Below are positions 5,666-11,913 of a stretch of 16,618 bases of DNA, one piece after another. The first letter of the stretch is position 1, and each line of letters starts with the position of its first letter. Source of the DNA: Akkermansiaceae bacterium (GTDB taxonomy: Bacteria; Verrucomicrobiota; Verrucomicrobiia; Verrucomicrobiales; Akkermansiaceae); contig JALZVA010000112.1 in the NCBI GenBank assembly GCA_023301335.1, positions 1-16,618 on the forward strand, written 5' to 3'. Below the pieces are notes generated by a model. That model saw only the letters and a list, made by a program, of their open reading frames with translations, did no database searches and was not told where the DNA came from. Position numbers and translations under genes: made by a program.

Positions 5666-7546
5666 ATGTTCGTTCATCCCACACATTATGATGTCCTCGT
5701 TATCGGAGCAGGACACGCAGGTATCGAAGCAGCACTCGCCGCATCCCGGATGGGTTGTAAAGTAGCGATGCTTACCCAGAACCTTGATACCATTGGTGCC
5801 ATGTCCTGTAACCCCGCTATTGGAGGGCTGGCAAAAGGACACATGGTAAGAGAAATTGATGCTCTCGGTGGAGCCATGGCACTGAATACCGATGCCACAG
5901 CTATCCAATGGCGTATGCTCAACATGAAAAAAGGACCTAGCGTCAGAGCACCAAGAGCCCAGTGTGACAAGAAGGCATACCAATTCCGTATGAAGCATGT
6001 GATAGAGTCTCAGGAAAACCTCGAACTCCACCAAGGAAACGTCGCAGAGATTCTCACCGAAGGAGATAAAACTGTAGGGGTCAGAACTTCTCTCCAGATG
6101 GAGATTCGAGCACGCACTGTCATTCTCAGTGCGGGAACATTCATGCGAGGTCTCATGCATGTTGGCCTGAAGAATGAAAAAGGCGGACGAATGGGCGATG
6201 CTATCTCCACTGTCAGCGATTCTCTTAAAGAGCTAGGGTTCGAGGTAGAGCGATTCAAAACAGGGACTCCCTGCCGTATCAATGGGCGCTCTATCGATTT
6301 TTCCAAGTGTGACCGCCAAGACGGAGACACTCCCCCTCCTCTCTTTTCTTACATGCCACAAACGTTGAAGAAGAACCCCAACGATATATTTACTCTCAAC
6401 GGTAGCGATGAAAACGGTCTGTTCCACGTGGAACAAATACCTTGCTGGATCACTTGGACCAATACGCAAACACATGAAGTAATCGCTAATAATCTCGATA
6501 AATCCCCCATGTATTCTGGTCGTATCGAGTCTCTCGGTCCTCGTTACTGCCCATCTATCGAAGATAAGGTTGTGAAGTTTGCTGAGAAAGAACGGCATCA
6601 AGTTTTCCTCGAACCTGAAGGCAGGCACACCAATGAGTATTATATTAATGGCGTATCTACCTCTCTCCCTTATGAAGTTCAGCTAGAATTTCTCCATACC
6701 ATTGCAGGCTTAGAGAATGCAGAAATTGTCAGACCTGGGTATGCGGTCGAGTATGACTACTGCCCACCCACACAGCTCTTTCCCACCCTAGAGACTAAGC
6801 GTATCGAGAATCTATTCTTTGCAGGGCAGATCAATGGCACCTCTGGTTACGAGGAAGCAGCCGCTCAAGGGCTCATGGCAGGCATCAATGCTGCTCTGAA
6901 GGTCCGGGAAGAGGCTTCCTTTGTCTTAGGCAGAGACGAGGCTTATATCGGGGTCATGATCGATGACCTCGTCACAAAAGGCTGCACAGAGCCCTATCGT
7001 ATGTTCACTAGCCGTGCAGAATACAGGCTCCTCCTTAGACAGGATAATGCAGATCTCAGACTTACCCCACGAGCTGCAGATATTGGAGCAGTCGATAAAG
7101 AACGTATCACTTTTACTAATCAAAAAATCCATGACCTAGCTCAGGCTTCCGAGTATATTCGTAAGGTAGCACATGAGAATGTGAAGCTAGATCATTGGTT
7201 CAGAAGAGCAGAAAACCGCTGGGAGGATCTTCCAGAAAAAATCCTTAATAAGTTCCACGTGGAACTCTGGCCTATTCTCGAAACTGATTTTAAGTATGAG
7301 GGGCACATTGAGCGACAGCAGCGCCAAGTCGATAAACTATCTAAAATCGATAAGAAAAAAATTCCTGTAGATCTTCAATATACAGATATTGTGGGGATGA
7401 AACAAGAAGCTAAGCAACGCCTCAGTGACCTAAGACCAGCCACCCTTGGGCAAGCCTCACGTATCTCAGGGCTCACACCCGCAGACATCACCCTACTCTC
7501 TATCTGGATAGAGAAGCACAGCTCTAGCACAGAGGAAAAAGCCTAA
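5666..7546 (+). CDS. mnmG: tRNA uridine 5-carboxymethylaminomethyl modification enzyme MnmG (GidA)
   Basis: MnmG works with MnmE to modify the wobble uridine (U34) of certain tRNAs, using FAD and methylene-tetrahydrofolate. The protein is 626 residues, the normal full length. It has the FAD dinucleotide motif GAGHAG (14-19), the redox cysteine in SCNPAIGG (C48), the block GTFMRGLMHVGLK followed by GGRMGDA, FKTGTPCRI, the second conserved cysteine in IPCWITWTN (C260), NLFFAGQINGTSGYEEAAAQG and SRAEYRLLLRQDNADLR. Two parS-like palindromes are embedded in its codons, each read as F-H-V-E. There is no Shine-Dalgarno before the ATG. In many bacteria mnmG lies near the replication origin, as seems true here. 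It is transcribed towards the putative oriC, that is, head-on to the left-moving fork. Confidence 0.98.
   Translation: MFVHPTHYDVLVIGAGHAGIEAALAASRMGCKVAMLTQNLDTIGAMSCNPAIGGLAKGHMVREIDALGGAMALNTDATAIQWRMLNMKKGPSVRAPRAQCDKKAYQFRMKHVIESQENLELHQGNVAEILTEGDKTVGVRTSLQMEIRARTVILSAGTFMRGLMHVGLKNEKGGRMGDAISTVSDSLKELGFEVERFKTGTPCRINGRSIDFSKCDRQDGDTPPPLFSYMPQTLKKNPNDIFTLNGSDENGLFHVEQIPCWITWTNTQTHEVIANNLDKSPMYSGRIESLGPRYCPSIEDKVVKFAEKERHQVFLEPEGRHTNEYYINGVSTSLPYEVQLEFLHTIAGLENAEIVRPGYAVEYDYCPPTQLFPTLETKRIENLFFAGQINGTSGYEEAAAQGLMAGINAALKVREEASFVLGRDEAYIGVMIDDLVTKGCTEPYRMFTSRAEYRLLLRQDNADLRLTPRAADIGAVDKERITFTNQKIHDLAQASEYIRKVAHENVKLDHWFRRAENRWEDLPEKILNKFHVELWPILETDFKYEGHIERQQRQVDKLSKIDKKKIPVDLQYTDIVGMKQEAKQRLSDLRPATLGQASRISGLTPADITLLSIWIEKHSSSTEEKA
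6420..6435. other. parS-like ParB-binding site 1, inside mnmG
   Basis: TGTTCCACGTGGAACA is a perfect 16-bp palindrome and matches the widely conserved chromosomal parS consensus (the TGTTCCACGTGGAACA form known from pseudomonads and relatives). It lies within mnmG codons 252-257, just before the codon for Cys260. ParB binding is inferred. Confidence 0.85.
7251..7266. other. parS-like ParB-binding site 2, inside mnmG
   Basis: AGTTCCACGTGGAACT keeps the full 14-bp parS core GTTCCACGTGGAAC and differs only in the outermost pair. It encodes K-F-H-V-E-L in mnmG near codon 530. Confidence 0.8.
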
Positions 7547-7557
7547 ACCTCCAAATG

Positions 7558-7573
7558 TGTTCCACGTGGAACA
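7558..7573. other. parS-like ParB-binding site 3, between mnmG and the thioesterase gene
   Basis: TGTTCCACGTGGAACA is identical to site 1. It fills most of the 27-base gap between two convergent stop codons. No T-run follows on either strand, so a terminator reading is less likely than a ParB site. Confidence 0.85.
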
Positions 7574-7978
7574 TTAACCCCACTGTTCTTTCCACTCCTT
7601 AGGCAGTCTCTGTGGCTTCCCCTCAGGCATTTTCACCAAAGCCAAAGACTGGACACAGTTAACTAGTACCGCTTCGTCACTCTGCCTGATCACCTTGAAC
7701 TCACACCAAAAACGTACCTTCTCCACTTTACTCAGGCTACCCTCAATCCTGAGAACATCTCCCAGTGTTCCCGCCCGTAAATAATCTGCCTCAGTTTTAA
7801 GCAGGACAGGAAATAGCTGTTCTTTTGCCATACTCTTCAAATCCATCCCCATCAATCCTGCAAGCTTGGTACGGTTACTTTCAATCATCCTCAGATAAGC
7901 CAGGTTATGAATCACCTGCCCAATATCCGTGTCAAAAAACATCACCTCCTCAATAGATATATAATTTAATTGCCCCAT
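7574..7978 (-). CDS. 4HBT hot-dog acyl-CoA thioesterase (YbgC/FadM-like)
   Basis: The 134-residue protein matches single-domain hot-dog thioesterases. The catalytic segment reads VMFFDTDIGQVIHNLAYLRMIESNR (residues 12-36), equivalent to the family's D-T-D-x-x-G-x-V-x-H-x-x-Y-L-R-x-x-E, with Asp at 16 or 18. Later strands include LFPVLLKTEADYLRAGTLGDVLRIEG and LVNCVQSLALV. Such enzymes hydrolyse acyl-CoA thioesters in the cytoplasm; the natural substrate is not readable. The annotated ATG has no Shine-Dalgarno. A strong GAGGAGG sits inside the gene just 2 bases before the ATG of Met13, too close to be useful, and starting there would remove the first beta-strand, so I keep the longer form. The gene is convergent with mnmG. 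Confidence 0.88.
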   Translation of the reverse strand: MGQLNYISIEEVMFFDTDIGQVIHNLAYLRMIESNRTKLAGLMGMDLKSMAKEQLFPVLLKTEADYLRAGTLGDVLRIEGSLSKVEKVRFWCEFKVIRQSDEAVLVNCVQSLALVKMPEGKPQRLPKEWKEQWG

Positions 7979-8079
7979 CAGGTAGTAAAATTAATCGAAC
8001 CCAATAAAATGAACAAGACTTTAGACTTGTCCCCTCTAGCCTAAATTCTTAAAAAACTTCCTGTTTCCATTCTTTAAGC

Positions 8080-8685
8080 ATGAGATCAACATTCAACACC
8101 CTCTCTTTCTGCCTGCTCTTCTTGACTGTACAAGTAAAAGCTGTCCAATACCATCCTCCTTCAAATCATATTTCTTTTGATATCACACGACTTCGACTAG
8201 ATGTGAACCAAATCGCAGAACTCTCTCATTTCCTCAGCCTACTTACACAGCGGAAACAGGAATTCACAGCAATCGAATTAAGGGCAAACGCGATGCTCCT
8301 TTCTCTAGCTATACAACTCGACTCAACGAACGAACTGGCAAAAGAGCTCAATAAAAGCTATACCGCTCAAAAAAGCATCAAACCTCTTGATGACAGCCTT
8401 ATCTCTGACAGGCTTAGTCGCACCCTCCTCTATAGCAGATTTCTCAATCAATCAAAGAGCCTACATAGTAAAAAGGTCGCACTCATGATAAGAGATGCCA
8501 TTAAGCAAATATGGCCAAATTTAACCTCTCTTAAAGAACACCAACTGTCTTTATCCCGCTGGAGACACCTCCATAAGCTTAGTCATTATCAGCAAAGAGA
8601 GGAAGCAACTACAGAGAAAGATACTAAATCAAATTCTCCTACCACGTTTAATCCACCTATTCCAAAAGAACTAAAAGAACAATAA
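8080..8685 (+). CDS. Secreted helical protein of unknown function
   Basis: This 201-residue protein has a clear Sec signal peptide (MRSTFNTLSFCLLFLTVQVKA, cleavage after about residue 21). The mature part, residues about 35-175, looks mostly alpha-helical. The segment FTAIELRANAMLLSLAIQLDSTNELAKELNKSY resembles a TPR-type helix pair, but one repeat does not prove the fold. The last 30 residues are polar and proline/threonine rich (ATTEKDTKSNSPTTFNPPIPK), as in a flexible tail. I do not recognise the family. It starts 101 bases from the divergently read thioesterase gene. No Shine-Dalgarno precedes the ATG. A long A/T-rich non-coding stretch follows. Confidence 0.6.
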   Translation: MRSTFNTLSFCLLFLTVQVKAVQYHPPSNHISFDITRLRLDVNQIAELSHFLSLLTQRKQEFTAIELRANAMLLSLAIQLDSTNELAKELNKSYTAQKSIKPLDDSLISDRLSRTLLYSRFLNQSKSLHSKKVALMIRDAIKQIWPNLTSLKEHQLSLSRWRHLHKLSHYQQREEATTEKDTKSNSPTTFNPPIPKELKEQ

Positions 8686-9114
8686 TTTATACCTAATCGA
8701 TTCTTATAGAGTCCACACTAGGGTAGGGGAGAACAAAGGAGTAAGCCGGTTTAAATAACTCTCTTTGGAAAAAAACTCTGGGGCTTCAAAAATTACAATC
8801 TCATAACCCGCCCATATCAAACGCATACAAGCTTAAAAGAAGGTATAAGAGCAAAAGTAATTAAGGCTCTTAGTAAAGGAACTCAAGATGCCACTCCACG
8901 CATAAAAAAGTATTCCAAAAAACACGTATTCAAAATCGTAAATCACATAAAAAATTTGCTAAACTTAAGGAAAAAATTGAAATTTTTACTGTCAGATCGC
9001 TTATTTGAACAAAAAATTTAAAAAAGATAACCAATTACCTTAAAAAAATAACTAACAACTTTTTAATTTTTTTATTGCTAGATTAAAATTTATTACTCAT
9101 ATTCGCCATTAGAT
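8686..9114. other. 429-base A/T-rich intergenic region
   Basis: No convincing reading frame, RNA gene or terminator is visible. The last 200 bases are very A/T-rich. A weak promoter candidate for the downstream gene is TTGCTA, 17 bases, CATATT, ending about 14 bases before the ATG. A 6-bp inverted repeat AAGAGC / GCTCTT with a 13-base loop occurs near 8846-8873. None of this is strong. Confidence 0.35.
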
Positions 9115-9489
9115 ATGAAAACTACACTGAAATTTATTGCTCTTACTGTTACTGGCCTCGCTTTTGCATCCTGCTGCGGGATCGATAATAATCACACGAA
9201 AGGCTACAAAAGCGTTACTAAAGATGTAACTACCTACAAGGAACAAGTAGTAACAGTGTATCCATCTGGAAAAGGCGGACTTCCTTACTCAAAGGTTGTT
9301 AAAGTTCCAACTACTGAAACAGTAACAATCAAAGAAAAGCATAAGTGCACAAGCAAGTTTAAGCCAAATTCTCACTGTGGATCAATTGGAACAGAAGTCG
9401 TAAGCCGTGCGTCTGTTCAAGGTTCAACTGGTGAGCCTTTCCTTGGACTCATTCCTACTATGAGACCTCTCGTTTCTCTTGAAGAATAG
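9115..9489 (+). CDS. Small putative lipoprotein of unknown function
   Basis: This 124-residue protein begins with a signal peptide (MKTTLKFIALTVTGLAFASC) and a lipobox-like FASC, so Cys20 could be lipidated, although Phe at -3 is not ideal. Cys21, Cys78 and Cys88 could form disulfides. The middle is rich in Lys, Thr and Val (VTKDVTTYKEQVVTVYP, VVKVPTTETVTIKEK), suggesting beta structure. The C-terminus ends in LIPTMRPLVSLEE. I do not recognise a family. It has an excellent terminator 27 bases after the stop, which supports a real single-gene transcript. No Shine-Dalgarno is seen. Confidence 0.7.
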   Translation: MKTTLKFIALTVTGLAFASCCGIDNNHTKGYKSVTKDVTTYKEQVVTVYPSGKGGLPYSKVVKVPTTETVTIKEKHKCTSKFKPNSHCGSIGTEVVSRASVQGSTGEPFLGLIPTMRPLVSLEE

Positions 9490-9515
9490 TCACCCATAGC
9501 TAAATAATTTCATTC

Positions 9516-9545
9516 AAAAAGCACCTCTTTGCGAGGTGCTTTTTT
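9516..9545 (+). terminator. Bidirectional Rho-independent terminator between convergent genes
   Basis: The stem AAAAAGCACCTC / GAGGTGCTTTTT with a 5-nt loop is flanked by A on the left and T on the right. It can therefore stop rightward transcription of the small lipoprotein gene and leftward transcription of the FAD-oxidase gene that ends at 9570. Confidence 0.92.
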
Positions 9546-9569
9546 ATTTCATCAAAGCTACTTCTAGAT

Positions 9570-10940
9570 TCAGTCTAGGAACTTCCCTGGGTTTAGAATA
9601 TTCTTAGGGTCTAAAGTTTGTTTAAAGCTGAGGTGACACTCAAAGACAGCTTCTCCCAAAGCTTCTTTAATCCAAGGTTTTTTGGCAAGACCTACTCCGT
9701 GTTCGCCAGTGATTGCTCCATTGTTTGCCAGGATCCATTTGAATAATTTATCCACGGCTTTATCTGCTTTTTTCTTCACTTCTGGATCATGGTAGTCTGC
9801 CACCATGATATTGGTATGAATATTTCCATCTCCAGCATGCCCAAAGCAGGCGATATCAATACCAGTTTCCTGCTGAAGCTGTTCGGTAAATGCGACTAGT
9901 TCCACCAGCTTTCCACGCGGAACCACCACATCTTCATTGAGCTTTGTCAGACCAGTACTGCGAAGTGAATAGGAGAAGTCCCTCCGAAGTTGCCAAATGC
10001 GTTCGCATTCTTCCTCGTCAGCGGCTAAATCCACCCTTAGGGCACCTTGACCCAAAATAAAGTCCTTAAGCTCTCTCAGCTCATTCTCGACAGAATTTTT
10101 ACGCCCATCGATCTCCACCATCAAATAGGCATCTCCAGGAGGGAGTTTATCCTCTCCGAGATAGTCTCTTGCCGCATTGAGCGTAAAGGCATCTGTAATC
10201 TCCAAGGCACTGGGAAGACGACCAGAATCAAAGATCGACTGCACACAGGCAGCAGCTTGGGAAAAATCAAGAAAGGAGGCACCAATCATCGCTCTCGCCT
10301 CAGGGTGGGGGAGGATCCTAAGTGTCGCCTCTGTGATCACTCCAAGTAAGCCTTCAGAACCGACAAATAAAGATGCTAGATCAAATCCAGTTTTATTCTT
10401 ATGGCACCTTCCCCCAAGCTTTAGCACTTTTCCATTCCCGGTCACCACTGTAAGCCCCATCACATAGTTCTTAGTAACCCCATATTTCAGACATCGCGGC
10501 CCTCCAGCATTAGTAGCGATATTCCCACCAATAGAGCATTCTTTTAAGGACGCTGGGTCTGGGGGATAATACCATCCTATTTCCCTCACTTTTTCCTGAA
10601 GCACTCCAGTGATCACTCCAGGTTGAACTACTGCGACGCCATCGGCAGGATTCACCTCAAGGATATCATTCATTTGAAACACAGAGAGCGCTATACCTCC
10701 TTTCACTGGTACACACCCTCCTACATAGCCGACTCCTGCACCTCTCGTGTACACTGGCACAGCATGCGTATTTGCATACTCCATAACTGCGACCACATCT
10801 TCTGTAGATTTAGCAAAAACCACCACATCCGGCGTAGCTTTTGCATACCATTTGTCTGTAGAATGAATTTCCTTATCATTCTTACCATTCGAGACCTTAT
10901 CGGCTCCAAGAAGTGTGCAAAGATTTTCATATAGCTGCAT
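9570..10940 (-). CDS. glcD: FAD-binding oxidase, glycolate oxidase GlcD / D-lactate dehydrogenase family
   Basis: This 456-residue protein has a PCMH-type FAD domain over residues about 35-212. Landmarks are PVYTRGAGVGYVGG, VQPGV, YPPDPAS, SIGGNIATNAGGPRCLKYG and FVGSEGLLGVITEATLRI. The FAD-oxidase C-terminal domain follows, with GHAGDGNIHTN, GAITGEHGVGLAKK and LDPKNILNPGK. Such enzymes oxidise 2-hydroxy acids such as glycolate or D-lactate and pass electrons to quinones or an Fe-S partner. No GlcE or GlcF is next to it, so the exact substrate is open. It lies 58 bases downstream of the TPR/STN-like gene, and a small inverted repeat sits directly before its start. Confidence 0.92.
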   Translation of the reverse strand: MQLYENLCTLLGADKVSNGKNDKEIHSTDKWYAKATPDVVVFAKSTEDVVAVMEYANTHAVPVYTRGAGVGYVGGCVPVKGGIALSVFQMNDILEVNPADGVAVVQPGVITGVLQEKVREIGWYYPPDPASLKECSIGGNIATNAGGPRCLKYGVTKNYVMGLTVVTGNGKVLKLGGRCHKNKTGFDLASLFVGSEGLLGVITEATLRILPHPEARAMIGASFLDFSQAAACVQSIFDSGRLPSALEITDAFTLNAARDYLGEDKLPPGDAYLMVEIDGRKNSVENELRELKDFILGQGALRVDLAADEEECERIWQLRRDFSYSLRSTGLTKLNEDVVVPRGKLVELVAFTEQLQQETGIDIACFGHAGDGNIHTNIMVADYHDPEVKKKADKAVDKLFKWILANNGAITGEHGVGLAKKPWIKEALGEAVFECHLSFKQTLDPKNILNPGKFLD

Positions 10941-10944
10941 GTAG

Positions 10945-10979
10945 TTCTTGTAATCAAGAATGTTAATGAAACAAGAATG
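10945..10979. promoter_or_regulatory. Inverted and direct repeats just upstream of the glcD-like start
   Basis: TTCTTG-TAAT-CAAGAA (10945-10960) is a 6-bp inverted repeat starting 4 bases before the ATG. CAAGAATG occurs at 10955-10962 and again at 10972-10979, a 17-base spacing. This could be an operator or an mRNA hairpin at the ribosome-binding region; both are inference. Confidence 0.35.
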
Positions 10980-10998
10980 ATCCTCTTAAAAGAAAGTC

Positions 10999-11544
10999 TT
11001 ACCCTCTATTTGAGCTGATCTTAATCGCATATTTTTCTACCTTATAGCTCCCTTGTATAAGGCTCATCATATTATCGAGAACTACTTTTAGAGGAACATT
11101 TCTTAAGTTTAATCTGAGCTTATATTTTTGAAATTCTTTATTCTTGTCTAAGACCACGAAGTTAGAGTTGGAACTGGTTTTGTTCACTTCGTTATAGTCT
11201 TGAATTTGTAACTTTAATTTCTCTAAAGCCGTCTCCAAAGAATCATCATCAAAGTCGACCTCTTTAATCATGACTTTATTTAGCTTTGAGACTTTTTGAG
11301 CATAGAGAAGCTTACTCTTATTTCGATGGAGCTTGATATGAAGGTTTTTTGCCTGAGTAAAATTAGGGGAGAGAGCAGTCGCTGATTTGAGTTTCTCAAT
11401 GGCTGATAAAACATCTCCATTTTTCTCAAAGGTGATAGCTTCCTTGTAGAGCTTGATAGCTTTTTTATCATTTGCGGTATTTTCTGCTGAGAGTGAGAAT
11501 ACAGAGCAGGTGAGAATCAGAGTCGTTATAATTTTCTTTTTCAT
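10999..11544 (-). CDS. Secreted TPR plus STN/secretin-N-like domain protein
   Basis: The 181-residue protein has a signal peptide (MKKKIITTLILTCSVFSLSA). A TPR-like helix pair follows at residues about 27-72, with A-I-K-L-Y-K-E-A and D-V-L-S-A-I-E-K-L-K-S-A-T-A-L-S-P-N. Residues about 87-178 contain V-x-F-D-D-D-S-L-E-T-A-L-E-K-L, then N-F-V-V-L-D, L-R-L-N-L-R-N-V-P-L-K-V-V-L-D-N-M and Y-K-V-E-K-Y-A-I-K-I. This is the strand-helix-strand pattern of the STN/secretin N-terminal short domain found in many secreted proteins of Verrucomicrobiota and Planctomycetes. No secretin channel domain is present. Its role is unknown; a periplasmic scaffold or partner is plausible. Its start borders the putative oriC. 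Confidence 0.75.
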   Translation of the reverse strand: MKKKIITTLILTCSVFSLSAENTANDKKAIKLYKEAITFEKNGDVLSAIEKLKSATALSPNFTQAKNLHIKLHRNKSKLLYAQKVSKLNKVMIKEVDFDDDSLETALEKLKLQIQDYNEVNKTSSNSNFVVLDKNKEFQKYKLRLNLRNVPLKVVLDNMMSLIQGSYKVEKYAIKISSNRG

Positions 11545-11913
11545 ACTTCACTATACAGAATATGGAGTGATGAAAAAAGAGAAATCCTTTCGATTTATTC
11601 ACACGCTTAGATAGAAGAAATAATTTACTTCAAAAAATATATTAATCTTAATCATGTGGATAAGCCTGAAATAATAGATTTATGCTATACCAGGTAAGCT
11701 CTAGAGGAGATTAATAGCATGTGAATAATCAGTTAGGAGGTAGGCATATCTAGCCATGCTTATTCACATTTGTGAACTTATTGGGAGTTATTCTTTCTTT
11801 ATCCACAATAGAAGGGCATTTATTCAGGATTATTCACAATTGTTAGATTGAGAAAATGACGAAAAAATAATTTTTTTGATGTTCTAAAAGAGATCTATTC
11901 GTAAGTTAGTAGT
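11545..11913. other. oriC: Putative chromosomal replication origin (oriC)
   Basis: This gap without genes carries six 9-mers that match or nearly match the DnaA box TTATCCACA. Perfect copies are at 11655-11663 (minus) and 11799-11807 (plus). TTATTCACA copies are at 11595-11603 (plus), 11720-11728 (minus), 11760-11768 (plus) and 11830-11838 (plus). An A/T run at 11861-11877 (GAAAAAATAATTTTTTT) next to the rightmost box could be the unwinding element. The boxes cluster in about 245 bases between divergent genes, the sampled plus-strand G/C asymmetry changes sign here, and parS-like sites lie 4-5 kb away. No dnaA, dnaN or rnpA-rpmH is in the window. Confidence 0.85.

Noticed and set aside
5660..6160. 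Long open frames on the strand opposite mnmG
   Set aside because: They are shadows of mnmG, whose full-length motifs are unmistakable.
7942..7953. Strong GAGGAGG ahead of Met13 in the thioesterase gene as a possible true start
   Set aside because: Only 2 bases separate it from the ATG, and starting there would delete the first strand of the hot-dog fold.
8013..8030. Inverted repeat ACAAG / CTTGT between the thioesterase gene and the 201-residue protein gene
   Set aside because: Five-base arms with an 8-base spacer are too weak to call an operator.
9748..9756. Single DnaA-box near-matches TTATCCACG at 9748-9756 and 15324-15332, and TTATCCA at the right window edge
   Set aside because: They are isolated, two are within genes, and the last is cut by the edge. 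They do not form a cluster like that at 11595-11838.
9910..9925. Degenerate parS-like sequence CTTTCCACGCGGAACC inside the FAD-oxidase gene
   Set aside because: It differs from the 14-bp core at two positions, including the central CACGTG, and is explained by coding sequence.
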